Assembly: GCA_964538565.1 (NCBI GenBank)
Contig: CAZIGW010000077.1
Coordinates: forward strand, 1-15,989
Source of the DNA: CAYVBN01 sp964538565
GTDB taxonomy: Bacteria > Pseudomonadota > Alphaproteobacteria > Rhizobiales > Xanthobacteraceae
DNA: 15,989 bases
Reading direction: 5' to 3'
Positions within the stretch are counted from its first letter, which is position 1, and every line of letters starts with the position of its first letter. Under the pieces are notes generated by a model. It did no database searches and was not told the DNA's origin. It saw nothing but the letters and a program-made list of their open reading frames with translations. Of this stretch, positions 1 through 7,595 are shown piece after piece. The translations under genes and the position numbers were made by a program.

Positions 1-1116
1 GTAGCCCTGCTTGGAGAACTGCATCACCCGCTTGATGTAGCTGTCGGGCACGTAGTTCCGGCGCGCCGCCTTGATCTCGCGCCGCAGGACCGGGTTCTTC
101 TCGGGGTCGAAGCAGTCGTCGCCCGAGCCCTGGCAGTTCACGCAGGCCTTCATGATGGCCTTGAGGTGCTTCTGGTTGATCTTCGAGCCGGTGACGAGAC
201 TCGCGACCTTCTGCTCCTCCACCACCTTCCAGTCGATGTAGGTCTCGATATCGGGGTGGTCGACGTCGACGATCACCATCTTGGCGGCGCGGCGCGTGGT
301 GCCGCCCGACTTGATGGCGCCGGCCGCGCGGTCGCCGATCTTGAGGAAGCTCATCAGGCCCGACGAACGGCCCCCGCCCGAGAGCCGCTCGCCTTCCCCG
401 CGCAGGCGCGAGAAGTTGGAGCCGGTGCCGGAGCCGTATTTGAACAGGCGCGCCTCGCGCACCCACAGGTCCATGATGCCGCCCTCGTTGACGAGGTCGT
501 CGTCGATCGACTGGATGAAGCAGGCGTGCGGCTGCGGGTGCTCGTAGGCCGACTTCGACTTGGTGACCTTGCCGGTCTTGAAATCGACGTAGAAGTGGCC
601 CTGGCTCGGCCCGTCGATGCCGTAGGCCCAGTGCAGGCCGGTGTTGAACCACTGCGGCGAGTTGGGCGCCACCATCTGCATCGCCAGCATGTAGCGCAGC
701 TCGTCGAAGAAGGCGCGCGCGTCGGCCTCGGAATCGAAGTAGCCGCCCTTCCAGCCCCAATAGGTCCAGGTGCCGGCGAGACGATCGAACACCTGGCGCG
801 CGGAGTGCTCGCCGGTGGTGCGCTCCGTCTCCGGCAGCTCCTTGAGCGCCTCTTCGTCGGCGACCGAGCGCCACAGCCAGGACGGGACGGTCTCCTCCTC
901 GACCTTCTTCAGGATCGCCGGCACGCCGGCCTTGCGGAAATACTTCTGCGCCAGCACGTCGGAGGCGACCTGCGACCAGAACTCCGGCACCTCGACGTCG
1001 TCGGCATGGAACACGACCGAGCCGTCAGGGTTGCGGATCTCGCTCGTCGTCAGGCGGAACGCGATGTCCGCATAGGGGGACTGGCCGTCTTTCGTATATC
1101 GCCGCTCGATCCGCAT
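1..1116 (-). CDS. nrdJ: Vitamin B12-dependent (class II) ribonucleotide reductase NrdJ, N-terminal part (3' end cut by window)
   Basis: Reduces ribonucleotides to deoxyribonucleotides in the cytoplasm using adenosylcobalamin instead of a metal-radical subunit, so it works with or without oxygen. Only the first 372 codons are in the window; Hyphomicrobiales homologues run to about 1200 residues. Seen: start MRIERRYTKDGQSPY, the substrate-site motif NSPQWFNTG (about 152-160), HACFIQSI with a probable redox cysteine (C199), GSGTGSNFSRLRGEG (228-242) and a cysteine cluster CVNCQGSGDDC (325-335) that I recall from alphaproteobacterial NrdJ. The ATG at 1116 is preceded by an AGGGG-type ribosome binding site. 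The upstream 751 nt are non-coding, leaving room for a long leader, but I found no B12-box or clear NrdR box. Identification is very secure; regulation is unknown from the sequence. Confidence 0.96.
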   Translation of the reverse strand, partial: MRIERRYTKDGQSPYADIAFRLTTSEIRNPDGSVVFHADDVEVPEFWSQVASDVLAQKYFRKAGVPAILKKVEEETVPSWLWRSVADEEALKELPETERTTGEHSARQVFDRLAGTWTYWGWKGGYFDSEADARAFFDELRYMLAMQMVAPNSPQWFNTGLHWAYGIDGPSQGHFYVDFKTGKVTKSKSAYEHPQPHACFIQSIDDDLVNEGGIMDLWVREARLFKYGSGTGSNFSRLRGEGERLSGGGRSSGLMSFLKIGDRAAGAIKSGGTTRRAAKMVIVDVDHPDIETYIDWKVVEEQKVASLVTGSKINQKHLKAIMKACVNCQGSGDDCFDPEKNPVLRREIKAARRNYVPDSYIKRVMQFSKQGY

Positions 1117-1444
1117 CGATTGCCCCTTTTCTTGTCCGGGCACCGCGACGCCGCTCGTCGAGCATAGCGCGCGGACACCCCTCCGGCGACGCAGGTTCTG
1201 TCCCAGCCCGCGCCACACCCCTGATCGCTCGTTTCTCTGTCTGACGCCTTGTACGCGGTCTCAGGTGCCGCTCGCGCGGTCCCGGCTTCTTGGTTTACGG
1301 CGCTCCGCCCGATCCTCGGCTCGGTGGGGAAGGACACGAAACTCCTGCCCGCCTCACAAGCCATATGGGCCCGGCGGTCGGGTGTTGCGAGCCTTCTGGG
1401 ATCGTTCGGCGAGACGCGATACGAGCCGCGCCGCAGGACCGAAA

Positions 1445-1473
1445 GGCTAAGACAACTCCGTTGCGCGCGTCAA
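1445..1473 (-). promoter_or_regulatory. Candidate sigma70-type promoter for nrdJ
   Basis: Reading the minus strand, TTGACG (1473-1468) is followed after exactly 17 nt by TTAGCC (1450-1445). The -35 is close to consensus and the -10 is poor. If used, nrdJ would carry a leader of about 320 nt, unusually long. This is pattern matching only. Confidence 0.22.
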
Positions 1474-1546
1474 CACTTAGTAGGAAAAACTGAATCAACC
1501 CCTAAATCTGGTGTCGATTGTGTGAATTGTGGGGAGGAATCGTTCG

Positions 1547-1600
1547 ATGCCGGAAGTATCGGATATCGCGGCCGAAATCGGAAGCCCGTATGCGACATAA
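1547..1600 (+). CDS. Possible 17-residue small ORF with a strong Shine-Dalgarno
   Basis: The run GGAGGAA at 1533-1539 is a near-ideal ribosome binding site. An ATG follows at 1547, 9 nt after the GGAGG core, and opens a frame MPEVSDIAAEIGSPYAT ended by TAA. It lies in the AT-richer pocket of the nrdJ upstream region, antisense to any long nrdJ leader. It could be a leader peptide, a small protein, the start of a decayed gene, or chance. No downstream plus-strand gene lies within reach that it would obviously regulate, which weakens the leader-peptide reading. Confidence 0.2.
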   Translation: MPEVSDIAAEIGSPYAT

Positions 1601-1814
1601 GCTGTTCATATGACCGTCGCCGCCATGTCATGGCCGCATTTGCATCGGCCGGACGCGGTGTTTCCTTACCCATCCGCGACCGGGGCCCGCGGCCTCGATC
1701 CACCCCTCCGGCAATGGTGATGGCGCCAGCTCGCCCGCCTCCCGATACCGTGGCGGCCGCGATTCTCGAAAGCCAGCCATGCAGTTATCCGCAGCGCGGG
1801 CGTTGCCACAATTT

Positions 1815-1837
1815 GCCGCGCTGCGCGCCGGCGCGGC
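1815..1837 (-). terminator. Stem-loop downstream of the mscS-like gene
   Basis: GCCGCGC (1815-1821) pairs with GCGCGGC (1831-1837) across a 9-nt loop, beginning about 30 nt after the stop codon of the channel gene in the minus direction. What follows is AAATTGTGG, with no T-run, so intrinsic termination is uncertain. Confidence 0.25.
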
Positions 1838-1867
1838 CGCGGGTCGGAAAGTGCGAATCGTGGCGGC

Positions 1868-3001
1868 TCAGCGGGCCGCAGCCCTGCCGTCCCGCCGGCT
1901 GACGGCGCGGGCGTCCGGCGTTTCCGAATCGAGCGTGACGGCCGCCCGCGCGCGCGGCAGCGCCTGCGGATATTCCGCCTGCAGGAAGGCGACGAGCTTT
2001 TCGCGCACCTCGCACCGCAGATCCCACGCGGCGCCCGAGTTCGCCGCGCTCACGAGCGCGCGCAACTCCACGGTCCGTTCGGTGGCGTCGGTCACCTGCA
2101 GGTTGACGACCTTGCCGTCCCACAGCCGCGACGCGCGCACGATCTCCTCGAGCTTCTCGCGCACCCGCACCACCGGGACCGTGTAGTCGACGTGGAGCAG
2201 GACGGTGCCGATCAGCGCCGAGCTCTCCCGGGTCCAGTTCTGGAACGGCTTTTCGATGAAGTAGCTGAGCGGCACGATCATGCGCCGCCAGTCCCAGAGC
2301 CTCACCACCACGTAGGTCGACGTGATCTCCTCGATGTTGCCGAACTCGTTCTCGATCACGACGGCGTCCTCGAGCCGGATCGGCTGCGCCATTGCGAGCT
2401 GCACGCCGGCGATCAGGTTGCTGAGCAGCGGCCGCGCCGCGAGGCCGGCGACGATGCCGGCCACGCCCGCGGAGGCGAACAGGCTGAGCCCGTATTGCCG
2501 CACGGCGTCGAAGCTCATCAGCATCGCGGCGATCGTGATGACGACCACCAGGGTGTCGATCGCGCGGCGCAGGATGCGCACCTGGGTGATGTGCTTGCGC
2601 GCAAGCAGGTTGTCTTCCGAGGTCAGTTCGAAACGCGCGACATAGAGGTCGGCGCCGATGTCGACGGCGACGAACGCGATCCATCCGAGCAGGCCGAGAA
2701 AGACGAGGCCGAAAATGCGCGACAGCCAGGCCGCCGTCTGCGGGTCGAACGGCGCCGACGGCAAGGCGAGCGCCATGGCGGCGGTCACGAGCGCGAGCCG
2801 GCTCGGCGCGATCGTGCGCCGCAACAGCGAGAGCGTGTAGGCGTGCCGTCGCGACAAGGCGTGCCGGATGACGGCAACCGCGATCGTGTGCGCCAGCAGG
2901 GCGGCGAGCGCGACGACGACGAGCAGCACGATTCCGAGCGTCCACCCCGGCACCCCGCTCACGATCTGCGATCCGCGCGAGACGATTCCGCCGATGTCCA
3001 T
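1868..3001 (-). CDS. MscS-family small-conductance mechanosensitive channel
   Basis: Predicted inner-membrane channel that opens under membrane tension and releases solutes on osmotic downshock. The 377 residues show hydrophobic helices at about 20-45, 68-83, 97-118 and 150-165. The family's pore-lining helix follows at about 170-205, Gly/Ala-rich (SAGVAGIVAGLAARPLLSNL). Then comes the soluble beta domain with the typical stretch from QPIRLEDAVVIENEFGNIEEI to IVPLSYFIEKPFQNWTR (about 206-258). The length and extra N-terminal helices fit a YbdG/YnaI-like MscS member rather than minimal E. coli MscS. Residues after about 360 are Arg/Ala-rich and probably disordered. The ATG at 3001 has only a weak ribosome binding site. 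The gene stands alone, divergent from the NDUFA12 gene. Family assignment is secure; gating and ion preference cannot be read. Confidence 0.9.
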   Translation of the reverse strand: MDIGGIVSRGSQIVSGVPGWTLGIVLLVVVALAALLAHTIAVAVIRHALSRRHAYTLSLLRRTIAPSRLALVTAAMALALPSAPFDPQTAAWLSRIFGLVFLGLLGWIAFVAVDIGADLYVARFELTSEDNLLARKHITQVRILRRAIDTLVVVITIAAMLMSFDAVRQYGLSLFASAGVAGIVAGLAARPLLSNLIAGVQLAMAQPIRLEDAVVIENEFGNIEEITSTYVVVRLWDWRRMIVPLSYFIEKPFQNWTRESSALIGTVLLHVDYTVPVVRVREKLEEIVRASRLWDGKVVNLQVTDATERTVELRALVSAANSGAAWDLRCEVREKLVAFLQAEYPQALPRARAAVTLDSETPDARAVSRRDGRAAAR

Positions 3002-3299
3002 GAATCACACCCGGTCGGTCTTTGCGCTAACGCGTGCGCCCAATCTGCGGGTCCCCACACGGTAGGCAAATACGTCCGCACGGCGCGGCATCTGCCCGAG
3101 CCGCGGAGGGAGCGCGCGGCCGGACAAGGTGCACGCCGCCGAGTCCGGCGCGCGAGGCTTCCCGGTGATCGGGCCGTTTGCGCTGCACTCGGTCGTGTTC
3201 ACCCAGGCGGGTGCCCGTGCGCCGCGCGGCTGGACAGGGGGCGGTCGAACTGGCATGAACCGCCGGACTCCTGATCCCGTCCAGGACGCAGATCCGCCC

Positions 3300-3713
3300 A
3301 TGAAGACCTTCCTGTTGCGCTTGTTCACCTGGTGGAACGGCCTGACCTTCGGCACCCAGGTCTGGACGGCGCTCTATGGCGAATTCGTCGGCGAGGACGA
3401 GTTCGGCAATCGCTACTACCGCACCAAGGGCGGAGCGATCGATCCGGCGCTCGGATTCGAGCGCCGGTGGGTGATCTACAACGGCTATGCCGAGCCCTCG
3501 ACGGTCGGACCGGCGTGGCACGGCTGGCTGCACCACACGGTCGACGTGCCGCCGACGCAGGAGAAGGTCACGCCGCGGCCGTGGTGGAAGCCGCACCGGC
3601 CGAATCTCACCGGCACGCCCGGCGCCTATCGGCCGCCGGGCTCGACCCTCGCGCAGGGCCGCCGTCCGCGGGCGACCGGCGACTACCAGGCCTGGACGCC
3701 GCGGTCCGGCTGA
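3300..3713 (+). CDS. NDUFA12-family NADH:ubiquinone oxidoreductase accessory subunit
   Basis: Alphaproteobacterial counterpart of mitochondrial complex I subunit NDUFA12 (B17.2), a small peripheral subunit that binds the matrix/cytoplasmic arm. The 137-residue product has the family signatures FTWWNGLTFGTQ (9-20), GEDEFGNRYYRTK (31-43), ERRWVIYNGYAEPS (54-67), PAWHGWLHHTVD (71-82) and a Pro-rich tail with WWKPHRPNLTGTP. The ATG at 3300 gives the expected N-terminus. The same frame is open upstream (ATG at 3255, and back to 3129), but that extension has no family similarity that I recognise. The ribosome binding site is weak. The order NDUFA12, DUF2155, aat is, as I recall, common in alphaproteobacteria, although the main nuo operon is not here. 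Confidence 0.93.
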   Translation: MKTFLLRLFTWWNGLTFGTQVWTALYGEFVGEDEFGNRYYRTKGGAIDPALGFERRWVIYNGYAEPSTVGPAWHGWLHHTVDVPPTQEKVTPRPWWKPHRPNLTGTPGAYRPPGSTLAQGRRPRATGDYQAWTPRSG

Positions 3714-3715
3714 GT

Positions 3716-3731
3716 CGCCGCGAACGCGGCG
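3716..3731 (+). terminator. Inverted repeat just after the NDUFA12 stop
   Basis: CGCCGCG, AA, CGCGGCG form a perfect 7-bp inverted repeat starting 2 nt after the TGA. As RNA the loop must open to about 4-6 nt. No T-run follows. A second, stronger stem lies in the same gap at 3814-3836 (CCGGGCGG / CCGCCCGG, 7-nt loop). Confidence 0.3.
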
Positions 3732-3813
3732 TCAACGGCGGGCGGACGGCGCGCGGGACGGTCGCGGCCCTCGCCCTTTCCCCGCCGCAATCCGCGTGTT
3801 AACGGGACTCGAC

Positions 3814-3836
3814 CCGGGCGGGGGGACGCCGCCCGG
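3814..3836. promoter_or_regulatory. GC-rich stem-loop ahead of the DUF2155 gene
   Basis: An 8-bp perfect stem (CCGGGCGG with CCGCCCGG) encloses a 7-nt loop. It sits about 130 nt upstream of the chosen DUF2155 start and about 100 nt downstream of the NDUFA12 stop, so it could be a late terminator of the first or part of the leader of the second. No T-run follows. Confidence 0.25.
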
Positions 3837-3967
3837 CCGCGATGGACGGATCTTGGATCTTCACCGGATCGATTCCGCCGCAGAGGGGTCCAGGCGGTGA
3901 ACGCTCCCGCCGGACGAGGTCTTTTCCCGGACGAGATGTCCCGCCGGAGACGTGGCGCGAGGTCCCT

Positions 3968-4855
3968 TTGAAGCCCCTTGGTCTGGTGACCGCCGCGGTT
4001 GGCCTGCTGTTCGCGGTGCCTGCCGCGGCGCAGTTCGGGACCATCTTCGGTTCCCCGCCGCGGCCGCCGGCGGATGTCCCCTCGCGCGCGCCGTCGCGGC
4101 CGTACCCCGCACCGCCGCCGCAGGCGCTGCCGCCGCCGCTGCCGCCCGAGGAGGCCGATCAGGAGCCTGCACCGCCGCCGCTGAGCGGGCCGTCGTCCTC
4201 CGACATTCGCACCCAGCCCCTGCCGCCGCCGCCCGGCACGGCACCGCCCGATACGCGCGCCCCGGTACAGCAGGGGGCGCTGCCGCCGGGTGCTCCGCCC
4301 GTGCAGACGGGGCCCGCGCCTCCCGGCCTGCCGCCCGGCCAGCGCCAGCCGCGCGGGACGCCGCAGCCGGCGGACACTTCGCCGCAGCCGGGCGACGAGG
4401 TCGTCACCGAAGCGCCGAGCATCAAGATCGCCAATCCGACGGCGGTGTTCTCCGGTCTCGACAAGATCACCGGGCGCATCATTTCCTTCGATGTCGCGCT
4501 CAACGAGACGGTTCAGTTCGGCGCCCTGCAGGTGACGCCGCGCGCGTGCTACTCGCGCCCGCCCACCGAGCCGGCGCGCACCGATGCCTTCGTCGAGGTC
4601 GACGAAGTGACGCTGCAGGGCGAGATCAAGCGAATCTTCGAAGGATGGATGTTCGCCGCGAGCCCCGGCCTGCACGCCGTGGAGCATCCGATCTACGACG
4701 TGTGGCTGACCGACTGCAAAGGCGGCTCGACCAACGTGGCGGGCGCGCCGGCGACGGCGGACGCAAGCGCGAAGCCGCCGGCCACGCCGCGCGCCGCGAA
4801 CTCGCGTTCCACCCCGCGCGCGCCCGCTCCGCAGCGGCCGGTGTTGCGGCGCTGA
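3968..4855 (+). CDS. Secreted DUF2155-domain protein with proline-rich linker
   Basis: Protein of unknown function. I chose the TTG at 3968 because a GAGG ribosome binding site lies just upstream and translation from it begins directly with a clean signal peptide (KPLGLVTAAVGLLFAVPAAA, then Q). The next upstream in-frame ATG, at 3842, would put 42 charged residues ahead of the signal. The 295-residue precursor then has a long low-complexity region (about 25-150), very rich in Pro, Gly and Gln, likely disordered and periplasmic. The C-terminal DUF2155 domain (about 155-255) runs from IKIANPTAVFSGLDKITGRI through LQVTPRACYSRPP to HPIYDVWLTDC; its two cysteines could form a disulfide. An Ala/Pro-rich tail follows. 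The neighbouring NDUFA12 and aat genes fit the usual context. Function remains open. Confidence 0.85.
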   Translation: MKPLGLVTAAVGLLFAVPAAAQFGTIFGSPPRPPADVPSRAPSRPYPAPPPQALPPPLPPEEADQEPAPPPLSGPSSSDIRTQPLPPPPGTAPPDTRAPVQQGALPPGAPPVQTGPAPPGLPPGQRQPRGTPQPADTSPQPGDEVVTEAPSIKIANPTAVFSGLDKITGRIISFDVALNETVQFGALQVTPRACYSRPPTEPARTDAFVEVDEVTLQGEIKRIFEGWMFAASPGLHAVEHPIYDVWLTDCKGGSTNVAGAPATADASAKPPATPRAANSRSTPRAPAPQRPVLRR

Positions 4856-4889
4856 TCGCGCCGCCCGCTTCTTCCCGATCGAGGGCTTT

Positions 4890-4907
4890 GCCGGGCTACG
4901 ACCCGGC
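4890..4907 (-). terminator. Stem-loop holding the aat stop codon in its loop
   Basis: GCCGGG (4890-4895) and CCCGGC (4902-4907) form a perfect 6-bp stem whose 6-nt loop contains the aat TAG stop. It lies in the 40-nt junction between two convergent genes (DUF2155 and aat) and could serve both directions. No T-run follows on either strand. Confidence 0.3.
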
Positions 4908-5567
4908 CCGTGCGACCGCGTCCGCGCCGGGGATCGGCCGGTCGAGCGGCAGCGCCGCGAAATCCGCTTCGCCGACGAGCGCGGCGGAGAGCAGGCGGTG
5001 ATATTGCCGCCGCGGGACTTCGATGGCGCCGAACGTCTTGAGATGCTCGGTGACGAACTGCGTGTCGAGCAGTCGATAGCCGCCGGCTTTCAGCCGCGCG
5101 ACAAGGTGCACCAGCGCGACCTTCGAGGCGTCGCGCGCGTGATGAAACATGCTCTCGCCGAAGAACGCGCGGCCGAGGCTGACACCATAGAGGCCGCCGA
5201 CCAGCACGTCGCCGTCGTAGACCTCGACGGTGTGGCAGTGGCCGATGTCGTAGAGTCCGCGATAGAGGTTGCGGATGCGGGCGTTGATCCAGGTGCGGCC
5301 GCGGCCGGGCTTGGGCTCGGCGCATCCGTCGATGACGCCCTCGAAATCGCGGTCGGAGATCACCGTGAAGCGTTCGGCGCGCACCGTCCGGGCGAGCCGC
5401 GACGGGATGTGGAAACCCTCGAGCGGGATGATCCCGCGCATTTCCGGCTCGATCCAGTAGAGCGTCGGGTCGTCGGCGCTTTCCGCCATGGGGAAGATCC
5501 CGCAGGCGTAGGCCTTGAGCAGCACTTCCGGGGTGATCTCGACAAAGGCGGTTTCGCGGCTGGCCAT
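4896..5567 (-). CDS. aat: Leucyl/phenylalanyl-tRNA--protein transferase
   Basis: Transfers Leu or Phe from its tRNA to proteins with N-terminal Arg or Lys, creating N-degrons read by ClpS and the ClpAP protease; cytoplasmic. The 223-residue product is of normal family length and shows ITPEVLLKAYACGIFPMAE (11-29), WIEPEMRGIIPLEGFHIPSRL (38-58), GRTWINARI, the substrate-pocket segment YGVSLGRAFFGESMFHHARDASKVAL and the closing motif LLDTQFVTEHLKTFGAIEVPR. All blocks are intact. The ATG at 5567 is supported by the conserved N-terminus; no strong ribosome binding site is visible. The gene is divergent from the response regulator and convergent with the DUF2155 gene. No clpS or clpA is present in the window. 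Confidence 0.96.
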   Translation of the reverse strand: MASRETAFVEITPEVLLKAYACGIFPMAESADDPTLYWIEPEMRGIIPLEGFHIPSRLARTVRAERFTVISDRDFEGVIDGCAEPKPGRGRTWINARIRNLYRGLYDIGHCHTVEVYDGDVLVGGLYGVSLGRAFFGESMFHHARDASKVALVHLVARLKAGGYRLLDTQFVTEHLKTFGAIEVPRRQYHRLLSAALVGEADFAALPLDRPIPGADAVARAGS

Positions 5568-5660
5568 GGATCGACCATATCCGAAAATTGTCCCGAACGG
5601 CGAGCCGGGCGGCCGCAGGCGGACGGCCGGGAAGCCCGCCCGGAAGGCCCGCCCCGCGTT

Positions 5661-5668
5661 GTTAACGG
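5661..5668. promoter_or_regulatory. GTTAACGG element, copy 2 (copy 1 at 3798-3805)
   Basis: The string CCGCGTTGTTAACGG ending at 5668 closely matches CCGCGTGTTAACGG ending at 3805; they differ by one T. Both lie on the plus strand, about 115 and 160 nt upstream of the response regulator and DUF2155 starts. The core GTTAAC is palindromic and resembles a CtrA half-site (TTAAC), but the second half expected of a full CtrA site was not seen. Confidence 0.25.
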
Positions 5669-5694
5669 ACCAGAAAACACATTGGCTTCAATTT

Positions 5695-5710
5695 TTCGCA
5701 AGCTTGCGAA
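5695..5710. promoter_or_regulatory. Perfect 16-bp palindrome, candidate operator
   Basis: TTCGCAAGCTTGCGAA is a perfect two-fold palindrome, flanked by TTTT on the left and CAAA on the right. It lies in the 216-nt divergent gap between aat and the response regulator, about 75 nt upstream of the regulator's ATG and about 130 nt upstream of aat. Its size and symmetry suit a dimeric DNA-binding regulator. It could also act as a short hairpin, although it is too tightly symmetric to leave a natural loop. Confidence 0.4.
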
Positions 5711-5743
5711 CAAATCGGCTCGGCTGCGTTACCCCTTGGAGGC

Positions 5744-5767
5744 GGCCGATTCGCCGGCCGATTCGCC
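5744..5767 (+). repeat. Tandem duplication of a 12-mer
   Basis: GGCCGATTCGCC occurs twice back to back (5744-5755 and 5756-5767), immediately before the response regulator start at 5784. It may be a simple slippage duplication or a pair of protein-binding sites. Confidence 0.6.
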
Positions 5768-5783
5768 AACGAGACGTGCAGCG

Positions 5784-6197
5784 ATGGACCGGATCAAGGG
5801 CAAGGGACCGAGCATCCTTCTGGTCGAGGACGAGCCGCTGATCGGCGCGATGGCGGCCGACTGGCTCACCGACCGCGGATTCAAGGTCCGCACGGCCACG
5901 AGCGCCCACGAGGCGCTGCTGCATCTCCAGTCGAGCGCGCCGCTCGACGCGCTGTTCACGGACATCGACCTCGGCGGCGAGGTCGACGGCTCGGCGCTTG
6001 CGCGCGTGGCGCGGCAGCTGCGGCCGGGAATTCCCGTCGTCTACACGTCGGGGCGCTGGAAAACGATGGACGAGCTTCACCCGGTGCCGGGCGGTCATTT
6101 CGTTCCCAAGCCGTACGACCCGGATAGCGTTTGCGAATTGCTCAAGCGCCTGATCGCCGAGCCCGTGGGGTGTACGGCGCGGTTCACGGCCGCCTGA
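5784..6197 (+). CDS. Single-domain response regulator (CheY-like receiver)
   Basis: A stand-alone receiver domain of 137 residues with no output domain. It has the acidic pocket VEDEP (E15, D16, E17), the probable phospho-acceptor D60 in LFTDIDLGG, the switch T88/S89 in YTSG and the conserved K109 in PKPY. These are all the residues needed for phosphorylation. Such proteins usually act by protein-protein contact, as phosphorelay intermediates or modulators of kinases. No histidine kinase is in the window, so its partner is unknown. The ATG at 5784 was chosen because the receiver fold starts soon after (KGPSILLVEDEP). The frame is open much further upstream but that part is antisense to aat and not family-like. 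It converges tightly on accC, with 21 nt between the stops. Confidence 0.92.
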   Translation: MDRIKGKGPSILLVEDEPLIGAMAADWLTDRGFKVRTATSAHEALLHLQSSAPLDALFTDIDLGGEVDGSALARVARQLRPGIPVVYTSGRWKTMDELHPVPGGHFVPKPYDPDSVCELLKRLIAEPVGCTARFTAA

Positions 6198-6218
6198 TCG
6201 CGGGCGCGTGCCGCGCGA

Positions 6219-6221
<3 letters not shown>
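6195..6221. terminator. Bidirectional stem-loop formed by two opposing stop codons
   Basis: TGATCGCG (6195-6202) and CGCGATCA (6214-6221) are perfect 8-nt arms. Inside, GGC pairs with GCC across a GCGT loop with one bulged G. The left arm starts with the response regulator's TGA and the right arm ends with the accC stop read from the other strand. It is therefore shared by two convergent genes. No T-run on either side. Confidence 0.45.
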
Positions 6222-7568
<1,347 letters not shown>

Positions 7569-7595
7569 CGCATCGGGTCCGGCACGGCGGGCGTG

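Larger units (their letters stand above)
1117..1867. other. Long intergenic region upstream of nrdJ
   Basis: These 751 nt lie between the 3' end of the mscS-like gene and the start of nrdJ, both on the minus strand. A plus-strand frame is open from 1249 to 1902, but its product is rich in Arg/Pro/Ser/Cys, has no recognisable domain, and overlaps the channel gene; I treat it as noise. About 1440-1640 is visibly less GC-rich than the surroundings, as expected for regulatory DNA or a small non-coding gene. Within it are a candidate minus-strand promoter and a short plus-strand reading frame with a strong ribosome binding site, listed separately. I looked for a tRNA T-loop motif and a cobalamin B12 box (GCCACTG) and saw neither. 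Confidence 0.6.

Noticed and set aside
1785..1793. TTATCCGCA, one mismatch from a DnaA box
   Set aside because: A single imperfect copy with no AT-rich unwinding region or clustered boxes; not evidence for an origin.
1249..1902. Plus-strand 217-codon frame in the nrdJ upstream region
   Set aside because: No domain, composition like random GC-rich DNA, no good ribosome binding site, overlaps the end of the channel gene.
3129..3299. N-terminal extension of the NDUFA12 protein by 57 residues
   Set aside because: The family N-terminus matches the ATG at 3300; the extension has no similarity and lies in the divergent promoter region.
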